Shown: positions 1 through 14,554 of the stretch, piece by piece
Numbering within the stretch: the first letter of the stretch is position 1
Layout of the letters: each line of letters opens with the position of its first letter
From: Trichoplax sp. H2
Taxonomy: Eukaryota > Placozoa > Uniplacotomia > Trichoplacea
Reading direction: 5' to 3'
DNA: 64,000 nucleotides
Assembly: GCA_003344405.1 (NCBI GenBank)
Contig: NOWV01000050.1
Location: 394,803-458,802 of the forward strand
Made by a program: the position numbers and the translations under genes
The notes under the pieces: model-generated
Seen by the model: only the letters and a program-made list of their open reading frames with translations
What the model was told of the DNA's origin: nothing
The model's database searches: none

Positions 1-3000
1 ATTAATAGTTATCCAATCTGTTACACCATCCGTAATTGTTCTGTAGCAATTTACAAGTAAGGACTCATTAAATTTCGATCAAGGCAGTGGCAATGCTGCT
101 ATATCCTAACAAGTAGCTTAACGAATTCTGAACGCTACCGGTGCGTATTAATATGGAATATAGCAACTACTAGTAATATACAGTCTATATTATATTTCCC
201 TACTGATTGTATTAAGTAATTTATTTTGTGATCTATTGAACTTTTAAACGGTGTTGATCAATAATTACTATACACGATCCTGCTACCTCTACTATTCGAA
301 ATGTTTTGTTATCTAGGAGTTAAATTTTGTCTGGGTTTAATGAGCTACTGTATGTATGTATGTAGACGTACGGTTACACGAGATGCAATTCGTATATATA
401 TACATTTCAGAATATGATATAAATCATATGTATAATTCTTAGACATTGTGCTTATATAGCTTGTCATAATTACGAGTATAATAGTTTTATATCGTCTAGT
501 AGGATTATTCTTTCTATTTTGATTAATATTGTCTTTAAACTGGTACTATTTCAACATGAATAGCTTATTTTTTTGATTTGCATTGAAATAAGCTCCACAT
601 TATATTAAAATATGATAAAAAACATCTTTTATTATGACAAACAATGGTATTCTTACAAAAGTGAGATAACATAAAACAATTATAACTTAATTATAATCTA
701 ATTTTGAACGTTTAATATTTAAAAAGTAGATAATTCAAGAAATCTATTAAAGTCGATGGATGTTAGTTAGCTATTTCACTCCCACCGGTTTCACTACCGG
801 TTTATCTTCTACCGGTAGAAAAAAAGAATAACTCAATTCCTTTAAATCATCATAATTTTAATCATATCATAAATACTCTACATCACATAAAGCTCTATTG
901 GAAGATCTTATTACCTTTTTCTACCTTGGGTTACCTATATGGTAGTGAGACTATTTTTATTAACCATGAAGGCGATAGTAACGGTTTTAGGTTCTGTTTA
1001 TTATAAGTAAAAATCTATCTAAAAACTAGCCTCAGATACATATTGGAAGGTATGATTTGGTATTATAAAATAATAGTAATTTCTTGCTAAAATGCTGAAA
1101 TTCAACTAGTAAACACCTGCCGTCTGTAAAGATCTTGCTGTAATTGACTTATTCAAACTATTGTGTTTTCTAACCGACGTTAGTATTGATAAGTTAACTA
1201 ACCCTTTGATATACTGTTTAATAATAATAAATTTTCACTGCAGTACTGGGGTTGATTTATTTTGCTAAGTAATATGCTGTACTCGTTCAAAATTTATTAT
1301 TACTCATTTTTATTTGATATCTTTACTAAAATGCAATAATTAAAAATTCATGTTAACTTAAATGTTACAATGGTAATTAACGAAATACATCAATCTGGTA
1401 ATTATATCAGTAAAATTATGAAAAATATTCTCTTACATTTGAAACATATTTAGCACACCAATACTGATCGTTCATTATTGCTTTTGGCATAGTAGATTGT
1501 AAATCTGAACAATCAACATTCATAATTTCAATTCGCAATTAGATTTTAATCAATCTCCAAAGTGAATAGAACTTAGAAGACCTAAAAGAAACAAAATAAA
1601 TTGAAATATTCTTTAGCAGCGTCTTAACTGATTTTGCTTTTTTTAATCATCATTCTAACTATTAGGATCTAAATTTAGGGTCGATTAGTGTTTTAATGTC
1701 GATATGACAAAATATGCTTCAACACGATTTCATACTGTTATGGTATTCTATTCAATCTCACTATGCGTACAGTATAACTGATCATGATAAATTAATTATT
1801 AGGTATGCGAAAAAAGCAAATTTCGATAGTTTGTTTTATTTATCATAAAAGTCTAATTATTTAAATTTATCCTTTGCTAATTAATGACTAACGACTGTTA
1901 CTAATTTATCAATATGTCTAATAAGGAATACAGTTGAGTAAAAGAACATGCAGCTATACATTCAAGGTTGAAATCACTTTACCTGGTAATCGCATCTTAT
2001 GTTTGATAGCTAAAGTAACTTGACCGCATTTATGGCTACAATGCCAATATAACATTTGTTATTTGTTGCATTGGTAATTTATTAGTAAAGTAAATAAAAC
2101 AACGTCTTACCTAATTACTTCAATAAAATGGTAACTATCAAATAATTGTATCAAAAAAATATAACCTAAATCCTTATAGCACAATGTACAGTATGTAGGG
2201 AAAATTGCGTGATCAACATTAAATTAAAATCAAGCATTTCATGATGACAATAAGATCAGTATATTGTCATAGGGACAGTCACTCGTAGCTGCATTCACTA
2301 TTTTTCTAGAAGTGATGAAACAATATCTATTTTCTAAGGAATACTTACGTTTGCTAACAGTATTACGAAAAATTTAGGAAAAATATCTTCGTGAATTACA
2401 TCTCTTATTGTTAATTCATCAAATGAAGTATCAAAATTTCTGTGCTTCATTTATCTGTATATTTTACTCTAATCAAAACCTTTTTTGTTTTAACTGTTTT
2501 ACAAATTTAATTGACCATAATAAGATCGTTCTTATTAACATCATATCCGTATGACAGTACTAATTATGTCAATGGAGGAAAAAGCTTGTGTAATTAAAAC
2601 ATTTCAAGATTTTGCGTACCTTAAAAATATTCTATTCGATAAAAGCTACTACATAACGCGTTCATTTAAATAACTTCCTTCTACTTTTTATCAAATCTTT
2701 AGAAAACGATGTTTCATTATGATCGTATTTTTATCAATTTAAAACCATATGGTTATATGATAGTATGCTTAAGTTTTGATAACTTTGAAATAGTTAATCT
2801 ATAGAAATGAAAATTTGTCCTCTGTACATTTTCAAATAGTTTTCGCTAGCGTTATTAATCGAATTCTTGCACAGAAATCAACATTTGCCTACACGCTAAA
2901 TTCCCTCTTATTCATGGCATTGTACACTTAAATTTATTATTAAGTGTCTAGGACTGATCCTTGAATCAGTTCGACCATGCTGTCTTTTAATTAAGCTTCA

Positions 3001-4479
3001 TTCAATATGTTATATTGATATAATCATTTTAATCGTTTTATGTGTAACAACTACAATCAATTTCGTTTTTACTGTTGCAATTTAAATCAATACCGTATTT
3101 CCTATCATTGCATCGATAAAATTCTTTTTATTAGCTTTTCGCAATGATAGCTAACTCACTCAGCAAAACACGTAACTTAAGTCCTATTTAACAGAGCCAT
3201 TACCTTGATGATTATAGTTACTACGTCTAATGATCTGACAAGAATCACTATATTCGTATACTGTACATACTAAAACATCTTAAGTTATTTATTTAAAATT
3301 TTCCGGACTACTCTTACGTATTTGTAAAGTCATAAAAATAAATTATTTCAATCACGCACCGTTTTCCATGATTCGAGATATTTGACGTCCAGGAGACGAC
3401 GGTAAGCCGAATATCACATTAAATATTTAAGACTACTTTAACTAATAATTCCTAGAGACAAGTTAACAAAAGGATTAGTGAATTGAAAATTTGGCTATCC
3501 TAGGAAGTAATCGCGATTTCGTTTCCTAAATATTCAAACTCAATTAAATGATTTTTCTCGCAAATTTAACTTCGGCAACTTTATTGACCTACTGTATACT
3601 CAGCAGTTGTCTTTACAGTTAGTCATTCGCAACGAGACATAGATTTTATTACTGTCATCAAAGGAGTTACTATGAAAAGTTGCATACAATACTACTTTGA
3701 TCTTTTAAACAATTGATCCAATATAATTTAATCAATGCCATATTTAGCTTGTTTTATAAACTCAGCTTTTTAATTGATCAAAGCTATTGCTTTTAAGGCA
3801 AATAATTAGTTTCATTTTCTAAATTTAAACAACACGATCAGTAATGAATATACTATGATAGTAATAATATAATACTATAAAAGAGAGATATTCATATATC
3901 TATCCACTTTATTTTCCTATAATTTAGTCTTACAATTAATTATAAATATACTATGCATTCGAATCGAAATACATATAATTGGTTATTACATATAAAAGAT
4001 ACATTTTCAAACGCAAATCTTACTCCTGCCAAGCAGTACAAGTCCACGACCGTGGCAGAAGTAGATACGACCAATAGGCACTCTGTAAATATAAACGAAA
4101 ATTTCTTATACGTTTATAACTATTGTTACAAAAAATAGCTATCGTTCAAGCGTTGTATCGTTTGATATGATTTAGCAACCATTAGAACATAACTAATAAG
4201 TAAAAGCTTTTCAATTAGAAACACATGCAATCCTGAGTAACTATAACAAAATTCTGAGAATTGGAAAAGAAGATTTCCGTTAGATTCGATGGTAGCAATC
4301 TTATTGTAAAAAAATTTCTTCTAAGTAGGAATAGAAAACTGCAATGCATGGCTTAGGTTACTCTTTGGCTGATATTGTAATAAAAAAATTTACTGAAGAG
4401 GTAGTATTTAATATGTACAGTGTAGCAAGCATATTCGTAGAAGTAGATCAAATTTTAACAAATTTCATCGAATATTGAA
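1..4479. other. AT-rich intergenic stretch, no gene recognised
   Basis: Stops are dense in all frames. The only open frame of note (3953-4138, 61 codons) resembles no family I know and lies about 340 bases beyond the SOAT stop, so it may be chance or SOAT 3' flank. I see no RNA gene, long repeat or array here. Confidence 0.6.
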
Positions 4480-7400
4480 TCAATGACGAACCGGATTAGG
4501 CGGGCACAGAGATCTTGCATACCATTCTAGACAGTACAAGCATAGCAACAGTCCACAGCCAAAAAAAAGCATTAACCAAATAAAAATGTTCCAGCCTCTA
4601 GTACTCTTCCTTTGTGTCAATGGTATGAAAAGGACTAATTTCGAAAGCCAAATGCATTATCTTATTTGTAACTTTATCATCACGAATAATTATAATAATG
4701 AAATAAAGACGTTACATTAAACACCACAATAGAAAATTAATAGATATTTACCTCCAAATCCGCCAAATATCACAAAAAGTATTGGATAAAAAAATCCTAA
4801 ACAAACGGATATAATGTATTCATGGAAGAGAGCGGAAACGAAAAATACCATCAACATCGCCAAAGTACTTCGATTCCTTCTGTCTCCGTACATCAACTAC
4901 AGACGTAAAGATCGTTGTATGTCAATACAGTAAACAAAAAGTAGCAATATAATTCATCAAAATTGAGCAATTACCAACACCACATCTTTATAGATATACG
5001 CATATAACCAATCATGGACAACAACATTCCATGTTCGATAATAATTACCGAAGGACTTACAATTCCACCAGTCCTATTGGTACAAGAATCGTAATAATTT
5101 AGCATTAACGCTTTTATCGTCATATGCAAATCATAGTGTAATGATAAGAATAATAAGAAAAGGACCTCATAAAACATCCTGTCGGCAAATCGTAGCATCT
5201 CTGCAAATGCGTTTAACCAAGAATGTAAAATGGCAAAAAATGCGAGCAGGAACATTAGCGTCGCTGGCAATACGCAACTGAAGATAGTTTTAAGGTATGT
5301 CCTACAAAGTAATTGTCATTTATTTTAATTGTCAGAAAACTACTCATTGAAAAAGTCAAATAGTTTAAGTTTTTTGAACTTACTTCACGTTAGCTAATTC
5401 TCTACCAGCCGTTCGAAATACGGGCAAGCAAAATCTTACGTATAGGTAATAAATATACATTGTACATCCAATAACCTTTAATCAAAAGATAGAAAATATT
5501 ACATCGTTTGTACCTTGATATATTAAATTAAATATCCATTTACATGTGTATAATTACTTCAATCAACGCAATAGCTAAAATAATACCTGCAGAAAATTAG
5601 TCACAACATAACTCCAGCAAATGTTTGCGGTCCTGAAGTATTGAGTGTTTTAAATTAGTCAAATCTAACGTAATTAATTAACTATGTAGTATTATTATAG
5701 TTTGCACATTTAGGTCGATTTTACATATGTTCGAAGTGATATCAATTAACCAAGTTGCAAAGATGCATACCGAGGGTATTCATTTCGATATATCAAGCTA
5801 GGGCAAAACAAAAAATATAAATATGATGAAAATCCTGGAAAAGGTTGCGAGGTGGTCTCCACGTGCTTTAAATCTACTTTCTTAGCTTCTGAACAAACAC
5901 TTTTGTCCCTAATCGTTGAAGACTTTCTACAATTAAGGATACTTCGAGCATTTTCACGGACAAATGAATGAACCTTCATCATTAACCTAGTCTGTATCGA
6001 AAATGGTAAACAAAAACAAAAATTTTAACCAATTTTACACTATCAGGGTATGAATACGACAGTATTTTAAATGATATTGATAAAGGCTATCTTGTAAAAT
6101 AAATAATTTTAATAAAACTATAATAAAGGAAATTATCATGTCAGTTTACAATAAATATTGCTATTTTATAGTCAAGGCCTTGTAAATCATTGACGTATAC
6201 ATTATTGGATCTAATGTATTAAATCCTCCAATGTACTAGTAAATTAGATGTGAGACTAGGAATTCAGGTGTTCGTATTCTAAACAACACCCATTAATGTA
6301 ATCAAACATGTGTCGCTAATAATAGCTTATCAAAATAGTGTGCATTTTTTAGGTATTTTTTTAATATGTATTCGTATGATTTCTAAAACCATACATTGAA
6401 ACCCTTTTCTACATACGTAGGTGCAAGTCATCAATAGAATTCGATGATATTTGTATTAAGTGGTATATCTATTCAATAAATTGACTAGTCATACAATTTG
6501 AGTAAATACCTGTTCAGTAACGACAATCATGGACGAAGCTAATGCCAATTTATGCTTTGTAACGTACATTGCAGGTATAACTAAGAAGGCAATCAGATAT
6601 GCGACATATAATAGAAGCCAAACAATATCAAACGAGAAACTATTTGTATGCTTCGCCCAGTGATGAAAAACAGGATAAACCAATAACGTAGTTGATAGCA
6701 TGGCCAGCCAGATGCTAATTGTGGTAGACAACTTATTGAACGATCCAGTTAAAATTTCAAATTCAATATCGATCCTGTAATTGCAAGCAAGCATATCGTA
6801 AATAGTTATCTATTCTACTCCAAGAATAGATAAATCATTATTAAGTGAACTATCCAGGCTTTAAAGTATCTAAAATAGAATTAGAGCATGTATTGACAGT
6901 GAAAAAAGGTCACTACTTGTGAAATTTAGAAGAAAAACTACCAGCCTTTAAGAGTTAAAGCTTCCGTTAAAGTATCAATCTTAGATAAATTGAGACAGTA
7001 CGATGAAAGTTTTCAATATTAATTAATTAAAGAGAGTTTCCGTTTAGTGTCTTATAGTATAGAGTGCTTACTGCATATTGCATAATAAACTACACCATGT
7101 ATAACAAATCTAATGTTGAATAATTTAGTAATGAACGACTATTACAATACGGAATGAATGTATGAGAAATAGCAAACCTTCCTTTTTCCAGCAAGTCCAA
7201 GCAAACGGTGTTTAATATAATTACAATAAGTAAGGCTACAAAAATGTTATAGATAGTTTGGAAATGGGATACTTCCAATAGTTTTCTGTAAGAAGTAATA
7301 AAACATATTAAGTTTACACGTCTGATTCTTGTATAATGCCATAAAGTAGTCTATGAATGTACTGTAAAATAGCAATATGGTTTCAATTATTTATGCACAA

Positions 7401-10117
7401 AGATATCAATAAGACATTATAACTGATATTTAGGGCTGCTGAACAAGTTGGGTTTTATTTGTGATGTCTTAATAATAAATCCTTACGTTAATACGGATTG
7501 ACGAGGTATGAACACCTTCTCATATTGCCTGTATAAAAGGTTACCGAGTTTTAACTCATTTTGAAATCACAATTAAATGAAATCAATATAAAGATAGCAC
7601 ATCAATACCTTAAGTGACTATAAGTTAAAGTTTTTTATAACATTAGGTATAATTAATATAAAACTTGTGTACTGTATATATATATATATATACTCATTAA
7701 ATATTCTATAATAGAATGTATAACATATACTAACTATTACTGTAGAGGTTAAGAAATTTTTCTCTTCGATATAACAAGTATGTGAAATGAAGATGTTATA
7801 TTAAAATTGTGCTCGAAGATTTTCTTGTAATTTATATTGTTATTGTAGATAGAATTGTTGAGTATATAAGTAACATGTATATCAATTCGACTGACGATAA
7901 AAAATTCAATGTAGATTGTGTGTTTAGTACCCCTATTGAGGAGATTGCAATGGCTATTCTGTTGTTAATACCTTGTGTTGATTTCAGTCGAGTCTACACC
8001 ATCTTTCTTTTCTTCTATCTCTCTCACTAAATCGTTGGTGATGACGTCAATTTCGTTATTAATCCTTTTGGCAAATGTTATCCGAAATTTCTATATAATG
8101 TCACACATTAAATTTTATTTTTTAGTAAGATATTTAAAAGCTAACAAAGCAAATTATGAATTCCATAATATATAGTCATGTTAGTTATATCGTAGGTATA
8201 TAGCAGCAAAGCGTGATAACAGTTTACATCGAATCATAACAATATCACGATTGGTTCTTCTGGACAAGTAACAAGCGTTAAGGTACCAAAAAATTACAAA
8301 ATACTTCTAATTAAATAAAAAGGTGACGGTTTCAGCTATTGACTTTTACTATTTGGTAGTAATTTAAAAGTATCTCTTTCTTAAACTTGAAGTTATTATA
8401 TATATACTCTTCTATATTATTTAATGGACCTAATTTATTGTAAAATATTGATCCAATAGAAATGGTTTACATTGTTACCCAAAATGATAGTGGAAAGTGA
8501 ATGCTTGCTTATACCGTACATTTGAAGAGGTATCTCACCGATAGTGCACACAGGTTAAATTGACCTAAGCTATAAGGTTGAAAATTGCGTTTATTTCTAA
8601 CAACGTAGTGAATAAATATTACAGTCTGACGGGGATTTTTAGAGACCTTTTAGGGCTCCAAGGAATATTGATATAGGATAACTTGTAACTACTCTTGACA
8701 ATGCATATGAATATATATGTGGTAGAACTGTAAGCACACATTGCCATGCCATCGCCATCCACCCATTGTACAATTATTATGGACACTGTGAATAGATGTA
8801 TCCTAACATATTATAACTTGTAGCTTTTACTTGCATACCGATACTATTGATTGCATAGATCATGTTGAGTGGGTAAGTAAACGAGAACAGCTCAATCTAC
8901 GCTAATACCTGCTAGTGAAACACTTAAAATAGATGTGAAGCAAAGTTATGAAGGAAGGGGTAGATTAACGACTAATAATTTAAAAAAATAGCCTAATTAT
9001 AGTGGATATACAAAGGGATTAAATATTAATTGCGGTAATTAATACATCTTTATGGTATGATGCCGACTATCCTATTACATAGAGTATAGATCAATTTTCA
9101 ACTTCTCTTCGTATCATTTCAAATTGAAAATCAATACCAATACGCGGTATACAACGCTCATATTTGATTGCTATTAAGCTGATGGTTCTATTAGAAAGAA
9201 AATGGACGAGTATATCGATAAGCGTGTTTGGTAATGTGAAATAGCTCTAGTAAAAACGATATTAAATTGTAAGTCAAGGTAGTAGAGTATCCGTTTTGAG
9301 TGTTTCCAACCTATAAGCGTATGCTTTATTACTCCACTAGTGTTCAAAATCTGCACGTTCTGATTAGCGCTATGATATTTTAAGTTTAGCTGTTACAAAG
9401 ATTAACATGCATGCTATACAATAATCATTAGAATACCTCAATGGCATCGATCGTTTTTTGATCACCATCATCGTAGTCTTCAATCTCTTGGCTGCTGGTA
9501 GAATCGACGGCTACATCTATTACAAAAGATATATTTGAAATGATTTGTATTGGACGATAGCTATTCTCATACCATTTAATTTGGCTTGAACTATCGTGTT
9601 TTAATGGGTTGAATATACAATCAACCGAAGCCTTGAAAAAGTTACGATGGCCAAGAAGATGGAATGATTGCTTTCATCCTCTCTGTAATATGTTTCAACT
9701 ACCTACAGCTAGAGTAGTTGATCTACTTGCCAATATGCAGGAGTCCTTTGCAAAGATAATTATGCCCTCCCTATTTAGTCTTGAAAGTAATGTAAGTCCA
9801 TTTGGCGTTTTTGAAACAATATTATGTCTCCATTGGCATCACATAAGATACAGTACAGAGTTTTACAGCATGATCTAGGATTGACTTTCTCTCTTTGACA
9901 AATTCCTTCGTATGACACTACTACTCAATACTTTCTAATGTAGGTAAACGTGGACTGTTATTGTATAACAACTGTACATCAATGTGTTTTTTCTCTTACA
10001 ATTTGTCATTGATTATGTTTCCAAAGAACGATTATTGATCATCTAGCCATTACCTTGAGTTAATTCGTCTGTTGAATGTCCTCGAAAGCGTAAACGAGTT
10101 GCTTCTTCCTGCGACAT
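4480..10117 (-). CDS. SOAT: Sterol O-acyltransferase (ACAT), MBOAT family, 12 exons
   Basis: Esterifies cholesterol with long-chain acyl-CoA in the ER membrane. Exons (minus strand, all in phase): 10117-10054, 9516-9437, 8090-7972, 7285-7178, 6774-6510, 5991-5771, 5632-5587, 5475-5384, 5277-5166, 5073-4975, 4896-4752, 4634-4480, giving about 501 residues (human SOAT1 550, SOAT2 522). Seen: ATG with peptide [11 protein letters not shown], repeated hydrophobic segments, and stretches nearly identical to vertebrate SOAT such as [18 protein letters not shown] and [14 protein letters not shown]. The family motif FYxDWWN is FYEDWWN (about residues 367-373). The catalytic His is in FHEY (about residue 427). 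The C-terminus [13 protein letters not shown] matches the family. The N-terminal cytosolic region is shorter than in vertebrates: exon 3 joins exon 4 in phase, but a small exon in that intron (matching the vertebrate segment before SLLDEL) cannot be excluded. Divergent from ELP2. Confidence 0.93.
7674..7691. repeat. TA dinucleotide microsatellite
   Basis: An uninterrupted run of about eight TA units in the SOAT intron between exons 3 and 4, preceded by TGTACTG. Simple sequence; no function inferred. Confidence 0.85.
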
Positions 10118-10180
10118 TATTCTACTTGAAGATCAAGTTGAAACGTCCCCAAATTCTTTTGCCAAGGCTCTCTTCTCCCC

Positions 10181-10190
10181 AAGATGGCAG
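10181..10190 (+). promoter_or_regulatory. YY1-like AAGATGGC motif upstream of SOAT
   Basis: AAGATGGCAG lies about 64 bases upstream of the SOAT ATG. AAnATGGC is the core of the YY1 site, common near start sites of TATA-less animal promoters. No TATA box is seen here. The assignment rests on motif and position only. Confidence 0.4.
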
Positions 10191-10547
10191 ACGATACAGT
10201 GCTTTCGTTCAACGCTAATGAATACTGATTATATGGTCAGAAAAGAGAAATGTTAATCAATAATAGATAGATCGATTGACTTAAGACAGGGAAAAGATAT
10301 GGACGGATAGAAAATCGATTCTATAACTGTATTCCAAGTAGTTTAAAAATCAAAATGGAGAAGACAGAAATGAATGAAATTGGCTAATTGACCTTTGCCA
10401 CTTCAATAGAGGTTAGCTACTGGTAACGTCCTCTGAGTGACAGTGTTCTCTATGCCATCGTTGGTAGACTACCTGGGTGGCCCGACGGATATTGTTCATT
10501 AAATGGCTTCTGCCAGGTAGTTTGCACAGTACTGTAGCGCTGAACGT

Positions 10548-10572
10548 CCATACCGTACAGTGTACAGTATGG
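10548..10572. repeat. 25-bp near-perfect palindrome (SOAT/ELP2 interval)
   Basis: Arms CCATAC (10548-10553) and GTATGG (10567-10572) enclose GTACAGTGTAC-type sequence. Eleven of twelve arm positions pair around a single central base at 10560. It lies about 430 bases upstream of the SOAT start codon and just before tandem array A. Confidence 0.8.
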
Positions 10573-10639
10573 CGATGTCAAGGGTGGTAGGATAAAGCTC
10601 AGCCACATCGAAGTAAAATGAAGAAAAAACTTTTTCTTC

Positions 10640-11700
10640 TTCTACCTCTACGCCAGGTCTGACTTTGGCCTATCAAAAAGTGAAGAAAGCTTTGGATTGG
10701 TCTCCATTTGTGGGAAAGAGTCGGTGAAAAGGTGATATTTTTGCACTGTGGAAGGGCGACTTGAAGGACAGTGATGGGGCAGTTTATTAATGGTACATTG
10801 AAGTGTGGATTTTCTTGCTTAGGTCGTTCAAATGGGGGCTAGTAAAATGTGAAGCAAAAGTTTTCCTTGACTTCTACAGTATACCCAGTTGGAATGTTGT
10901 ACTAGAAAGGCTTTGATCGGTCTTTATTGGCTCAAAATAGTCGATGAAAGGCCGATAGTTTTGCATACTAGAAGAGTAACTTGAAGGACAGCGAGAGTAC
11001 AGTAGTTGTACATTGCATTTCACCATGGATTATCTTGCTTAATATGGCCACTCAAGACGTTTTAGGTTTAGCAAAAATTTTCCTTGACTTCTACAGTATA
11101 CCCTCTAGTCGGAGTGCCCTACTAGAAAGGCTTTGATCGGTCTTTATTGGCTCAAAATAGTCGATGAAAGGGCGATAGTTTTGCATACTAGAAGGGTAAC
11201 TTGAAGGACAGCGAGAGTACAGTAGTTGTACATTGCATTTCACCATGGATTATCTTGCTTAATATGGCCACTCAAGACGTTTTACGTTTAGCAAAAATTT
11301 TCCTTGACTTCTACAGTATACCCCCTAGTCGGAGTGCCCTACTAGGAAAGACTTTGATCAGTCTTTATTGGCTCAAAATAGTCGATGAAAGGGCGATAGT
11401 TTTGCATACTAGAAGGGTAACTTGAAGGACAGCCACTCAAGACGTTTTAGGTTTAGCAGAAATTTTCCTTGACTTCTACAGTATACCCCCTAGTCGGAGT
11501 GCCCTACTAGAAAGGCTTTGATCAGTCTTTATTGGCTCAAAATAGTCGTTGAAAGGGCGATAGTTTTGCATACTAGAAGGGTAACTTGAAGGACAGCGAG
11601 AGTACAGTAGTTGTACATTGCATTTCACCATGGATTATCTTGCTTACAGTCATGTTGTTCAATATGGCCACTCAAGACGTTTTAGGTTTAGGTTCCGTTC
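10640..11700. repeat. Tandem array A, unit about 220 bp, 4-5 copies
   Basis: The landmark CTTGAAGGACAG recurs at about 10770, 10980, 11200, 11421 and 11585; spacings are 210, 220, 221 and 164, the last reflecting an internal deletion of about 55 bp. TTTTCCTTGACTTCTACAG recurs at 10861, 11078, 11298 and 11463. The first copy is the most diverged; inner copies are nearly identical, suggesting recent unequal exchange. Open frames inside (e.g. 11201-11425) are by-products of the repeat. Confidence 0.92.
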
Positions 11701-13540
11701 AATATGGCCACTAAACAAACTTTGGATCAAGTGCATTCGACGGTAAAAAAAAAGACGCCAGCCTGGACACTTTGTTACCTTTATGCTTAACGACGACTAT
11801 CGACAGTACACTACAGGCAAATATTCAACACAACATCATCACTACTGTCTGCTATGCTATTTTATTTTTAGTCAGAAATGCAAGAAAAATGGCCAGATCA
11901 ACTAAAATCGATGGAGCAAGTTGCTTCCTATCTTTCAATTCATTTATATTGATAGGCTTGCTATATTACCTCCCAAATCAATGCACGTTAAAATATACGC
12001 TTAGAATCATATCATCCACGTATGCGATTGGCAAAGTAATTTTACAGTAATGGATGGAAAAATGAATTCAATTTACAGTATTAAAATTGCGCTCAACGAG
12101 TTCATCTCGTTGTCCTCGACTAGATGACTTGAATTCTATCCCCTAGTCTATTTGTATCATGGGCGAGAACATAAGTACATTGCATTATTCTTGAATGGAT
12201 GATTAGACGAGTAGAATGATTATATCATGAGCATTTTGTAGATGTACTTGAATACTTACAATTTGCAAACGTCAGAAAATGGCCGAAAACACTTGTAAGA
12301 TCTGAAACTCGACGACGAAGATAGTTTCAACCGATTGACAAGCTACTTTGCCTGCAAGAGCATGAAATAAGTTTCTTACTAGTCATAAATTGGTTGTATA
12401 TACAGTAGGATAACATGTACAGTCGATTGAATTGTAGGAAAAATCAACCAGAAGAATTTCCAAAGTTGTCAATTTGGATAACAACCGATGGCTATATCAG
12501 ACATATATGGAGATCAAGTTAAATTCAAACCTCACTATGCAATGCTAAGAATGGTAGCGATGACAAATCAGCAACGGTAGGCTACTCATGTAGTAATTTT
12601 AGGATAACGAGTTGATTTTTCAAGCTATAACTTACTCTAGCAGACGAAGTGACAATCCAAATCATCAGCAACCACGGAGTCATGGCCACTTCTGCCTTGA
12701 CGTTTATTTGTCATTAACACTTTCAAAACACAGATGATGATGTAACTACAAGATGAAAAATGCCTACTTGAACAATACTGTAGCGATTAAAAGTAAATAA
12801 ATAATTCCACTAATGAATGCAATCCTTGTCAACAGTAAACAAGGAGAACAAATGGGATAATATGTATTCTATCCGCTCCTGGATAGGGACAATAGTCCCA
12901 TCATCTGTTGCAGTTAAACTTACTAGGAGTAGTACAATAGTGGATCATTTTAGATAGAAGGGCATTTCTAATTGAGTTATGCTGTTTACTTTTGGTGTCG
13001 ATATAGGCTGCTGGAAGTCCTTTCCAATATCGACTACAGGCTTCTTCTTTTCCAGAATACTGTTAGACTACATGATGGATGCGTTGACAAAGATGGATTG
13101 TTGCTATGTTGGAAACTACTGAAGAGAGAGTTTTATTGTAGTAGTTCCTGACGACCAACAAGTGCCGCATTCCAACCATTTTTACTATTCCATTGGATAT
13201 CTTGTTCGGCAGACTTCCAAGGGATATTGCTCGACTGTCTGCCAAAGCTTCTTCCAATATGATGAATATGTTCTGCCTGCCATGATGACAGCCTAGGGAT
13301 GGCATGTAATAAGGACTGTGAAGTTGACTATCGCCTTCACACTTTTGATTTGCTGTTGAATTAAGAAAAGGAAGGTGAAGGATATCAGGAATAGTCCTTC
13401 CATGAAGTTAATTCAACTTTGCACAGGCTTCACACCTACAACCTAGGCTGGATTTCACACTACAGTACTACTGGATCAGTTAATTCCGTCATCACATCTT
13501 CCACATTCTTTCAGCTTGAATGAGATGATAGAATTGGATA
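11700..13540. other. Non-array part of the SOAT/ELP2 divergent interval
   Basis: Mixed-composition intergenic DNA between arrays A and B. Short open frames at 11772-12050 (+) and 13063-13305 (-) match no recognised family and lack convincing splice partners. No RNA gene seen. Confidence 0.55.
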
Positions 13541-14030
13541 ATTTAATTTCAGTAACCATGCAATGGAAATTCAAATTGAAATCAGCTTGTCAATGATTCA
13601 AATAACGTACAGTAGAGGACAGCCATGCAACAATCCATGGTAGCATAACTGTATAACACCTTGGATTGAAACAGAAGAACAAAAATTTTAGTTGGGTAGG
13701 GGATGATCCAATTCGATAATTTGATTTCAGCAATCATGCAATTTAAATTGAAATCAGCTAGTCAATGATTGAAATAATAACGTAGAGGGCAGCCATGCAA
13801 CAATCCATGGTAGTACAGTATAAACCCTCGGATTGAAACAGTAGAAGAAAATAATTTAGTTGGATCGGATGATACAATTGGATAATTTGATTCAGCAACC
13901 ATGCAATTGAAATTAAAATTGAAATCAGCTTGTCAATGATTGAAATAACCGAGAGGACAGCCATGCAACAATCCATGGTAGTAGAACACCTCGGATTGAA
14001 ACAGTAAAAGAAAACATATGAAGTTGGGTA
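13530..14030. repeat. Tandem array B, unit about 169 bp, about 3 copies
   Basis: AGCCATGCAACAATCCATGG recurs at 13621, 13791 and 13959 (spacing 170 and 168). Each unit also carries a GATTGAAACAG block and a run rich in AATTGAAAT. Copies differ by small indels. The 139-codon minus-strand frame across it (13758-14177) is a repeat artefact. Confidence 0.9.
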
Positions 14031-14554
14031 GGCCCTGGAGTCGACCCTGATTCCGCAATCCAGCCTCTGTCCGCAACCAGAACAGATTGACCAATTGATC
14101 GTGTATGCAATGGACGTATAATACCATTGGCATACAGAATATTGTAGACATATAGAATTATTTAATTCAATTTTCACAAGCAGCCAAAGTTAATTTAAAG
14201 GTACATTACGTACTGTAGTCCATGGTAGAGTGATTAGTGATCCATTGGAGGAATTTGTGGGACACCGGAGCAAATACTGTCCTCAAAATCAACTCGACTT
14301 GCAGTCAATATCTTTGCTACACTTTGTTGAAATCCGCTCCAGCAGTTTGGACAAAGTATGCGAAAATGATATTCAAGTTGGTTGGTTGATCGGCTCTACT
14401 GTACTGTAATATATGGCAAGGGAAACTGTGAGATGGATCCTATATTCACTTTGTCTAAAATCCAAATGAAATTAAATCTAAAAAGGCAAAAAAGGGTGCC
14501 ATGAGCGGATGATTGAGTTAACCGTCGTACAATAGTGTTCCATGATTCTCTTTG

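Noticed and set aside
7809-8030. Plus-strand frame opposite SOAT exon 3
   Set aside because: Antisense shadow of the SOAT exon at 7972-8090.
9174-9356. Minus-strand frame considered as a SOAT exon
   Set aside because: Exons 2 and 3 join in phase without it and it does not resemble SOAT N-termini.
9609-9878. 89-codon plus-strand frame within SOAT intron 1
   Set aside because: Antisense to a well-defined gene, no homology, no splice context.
13758-14177. 139-codon minus-strand open frame
   Set aside because: It runs through tandem array B and repeats the same peptide with the unit; a by-product of the repeat.
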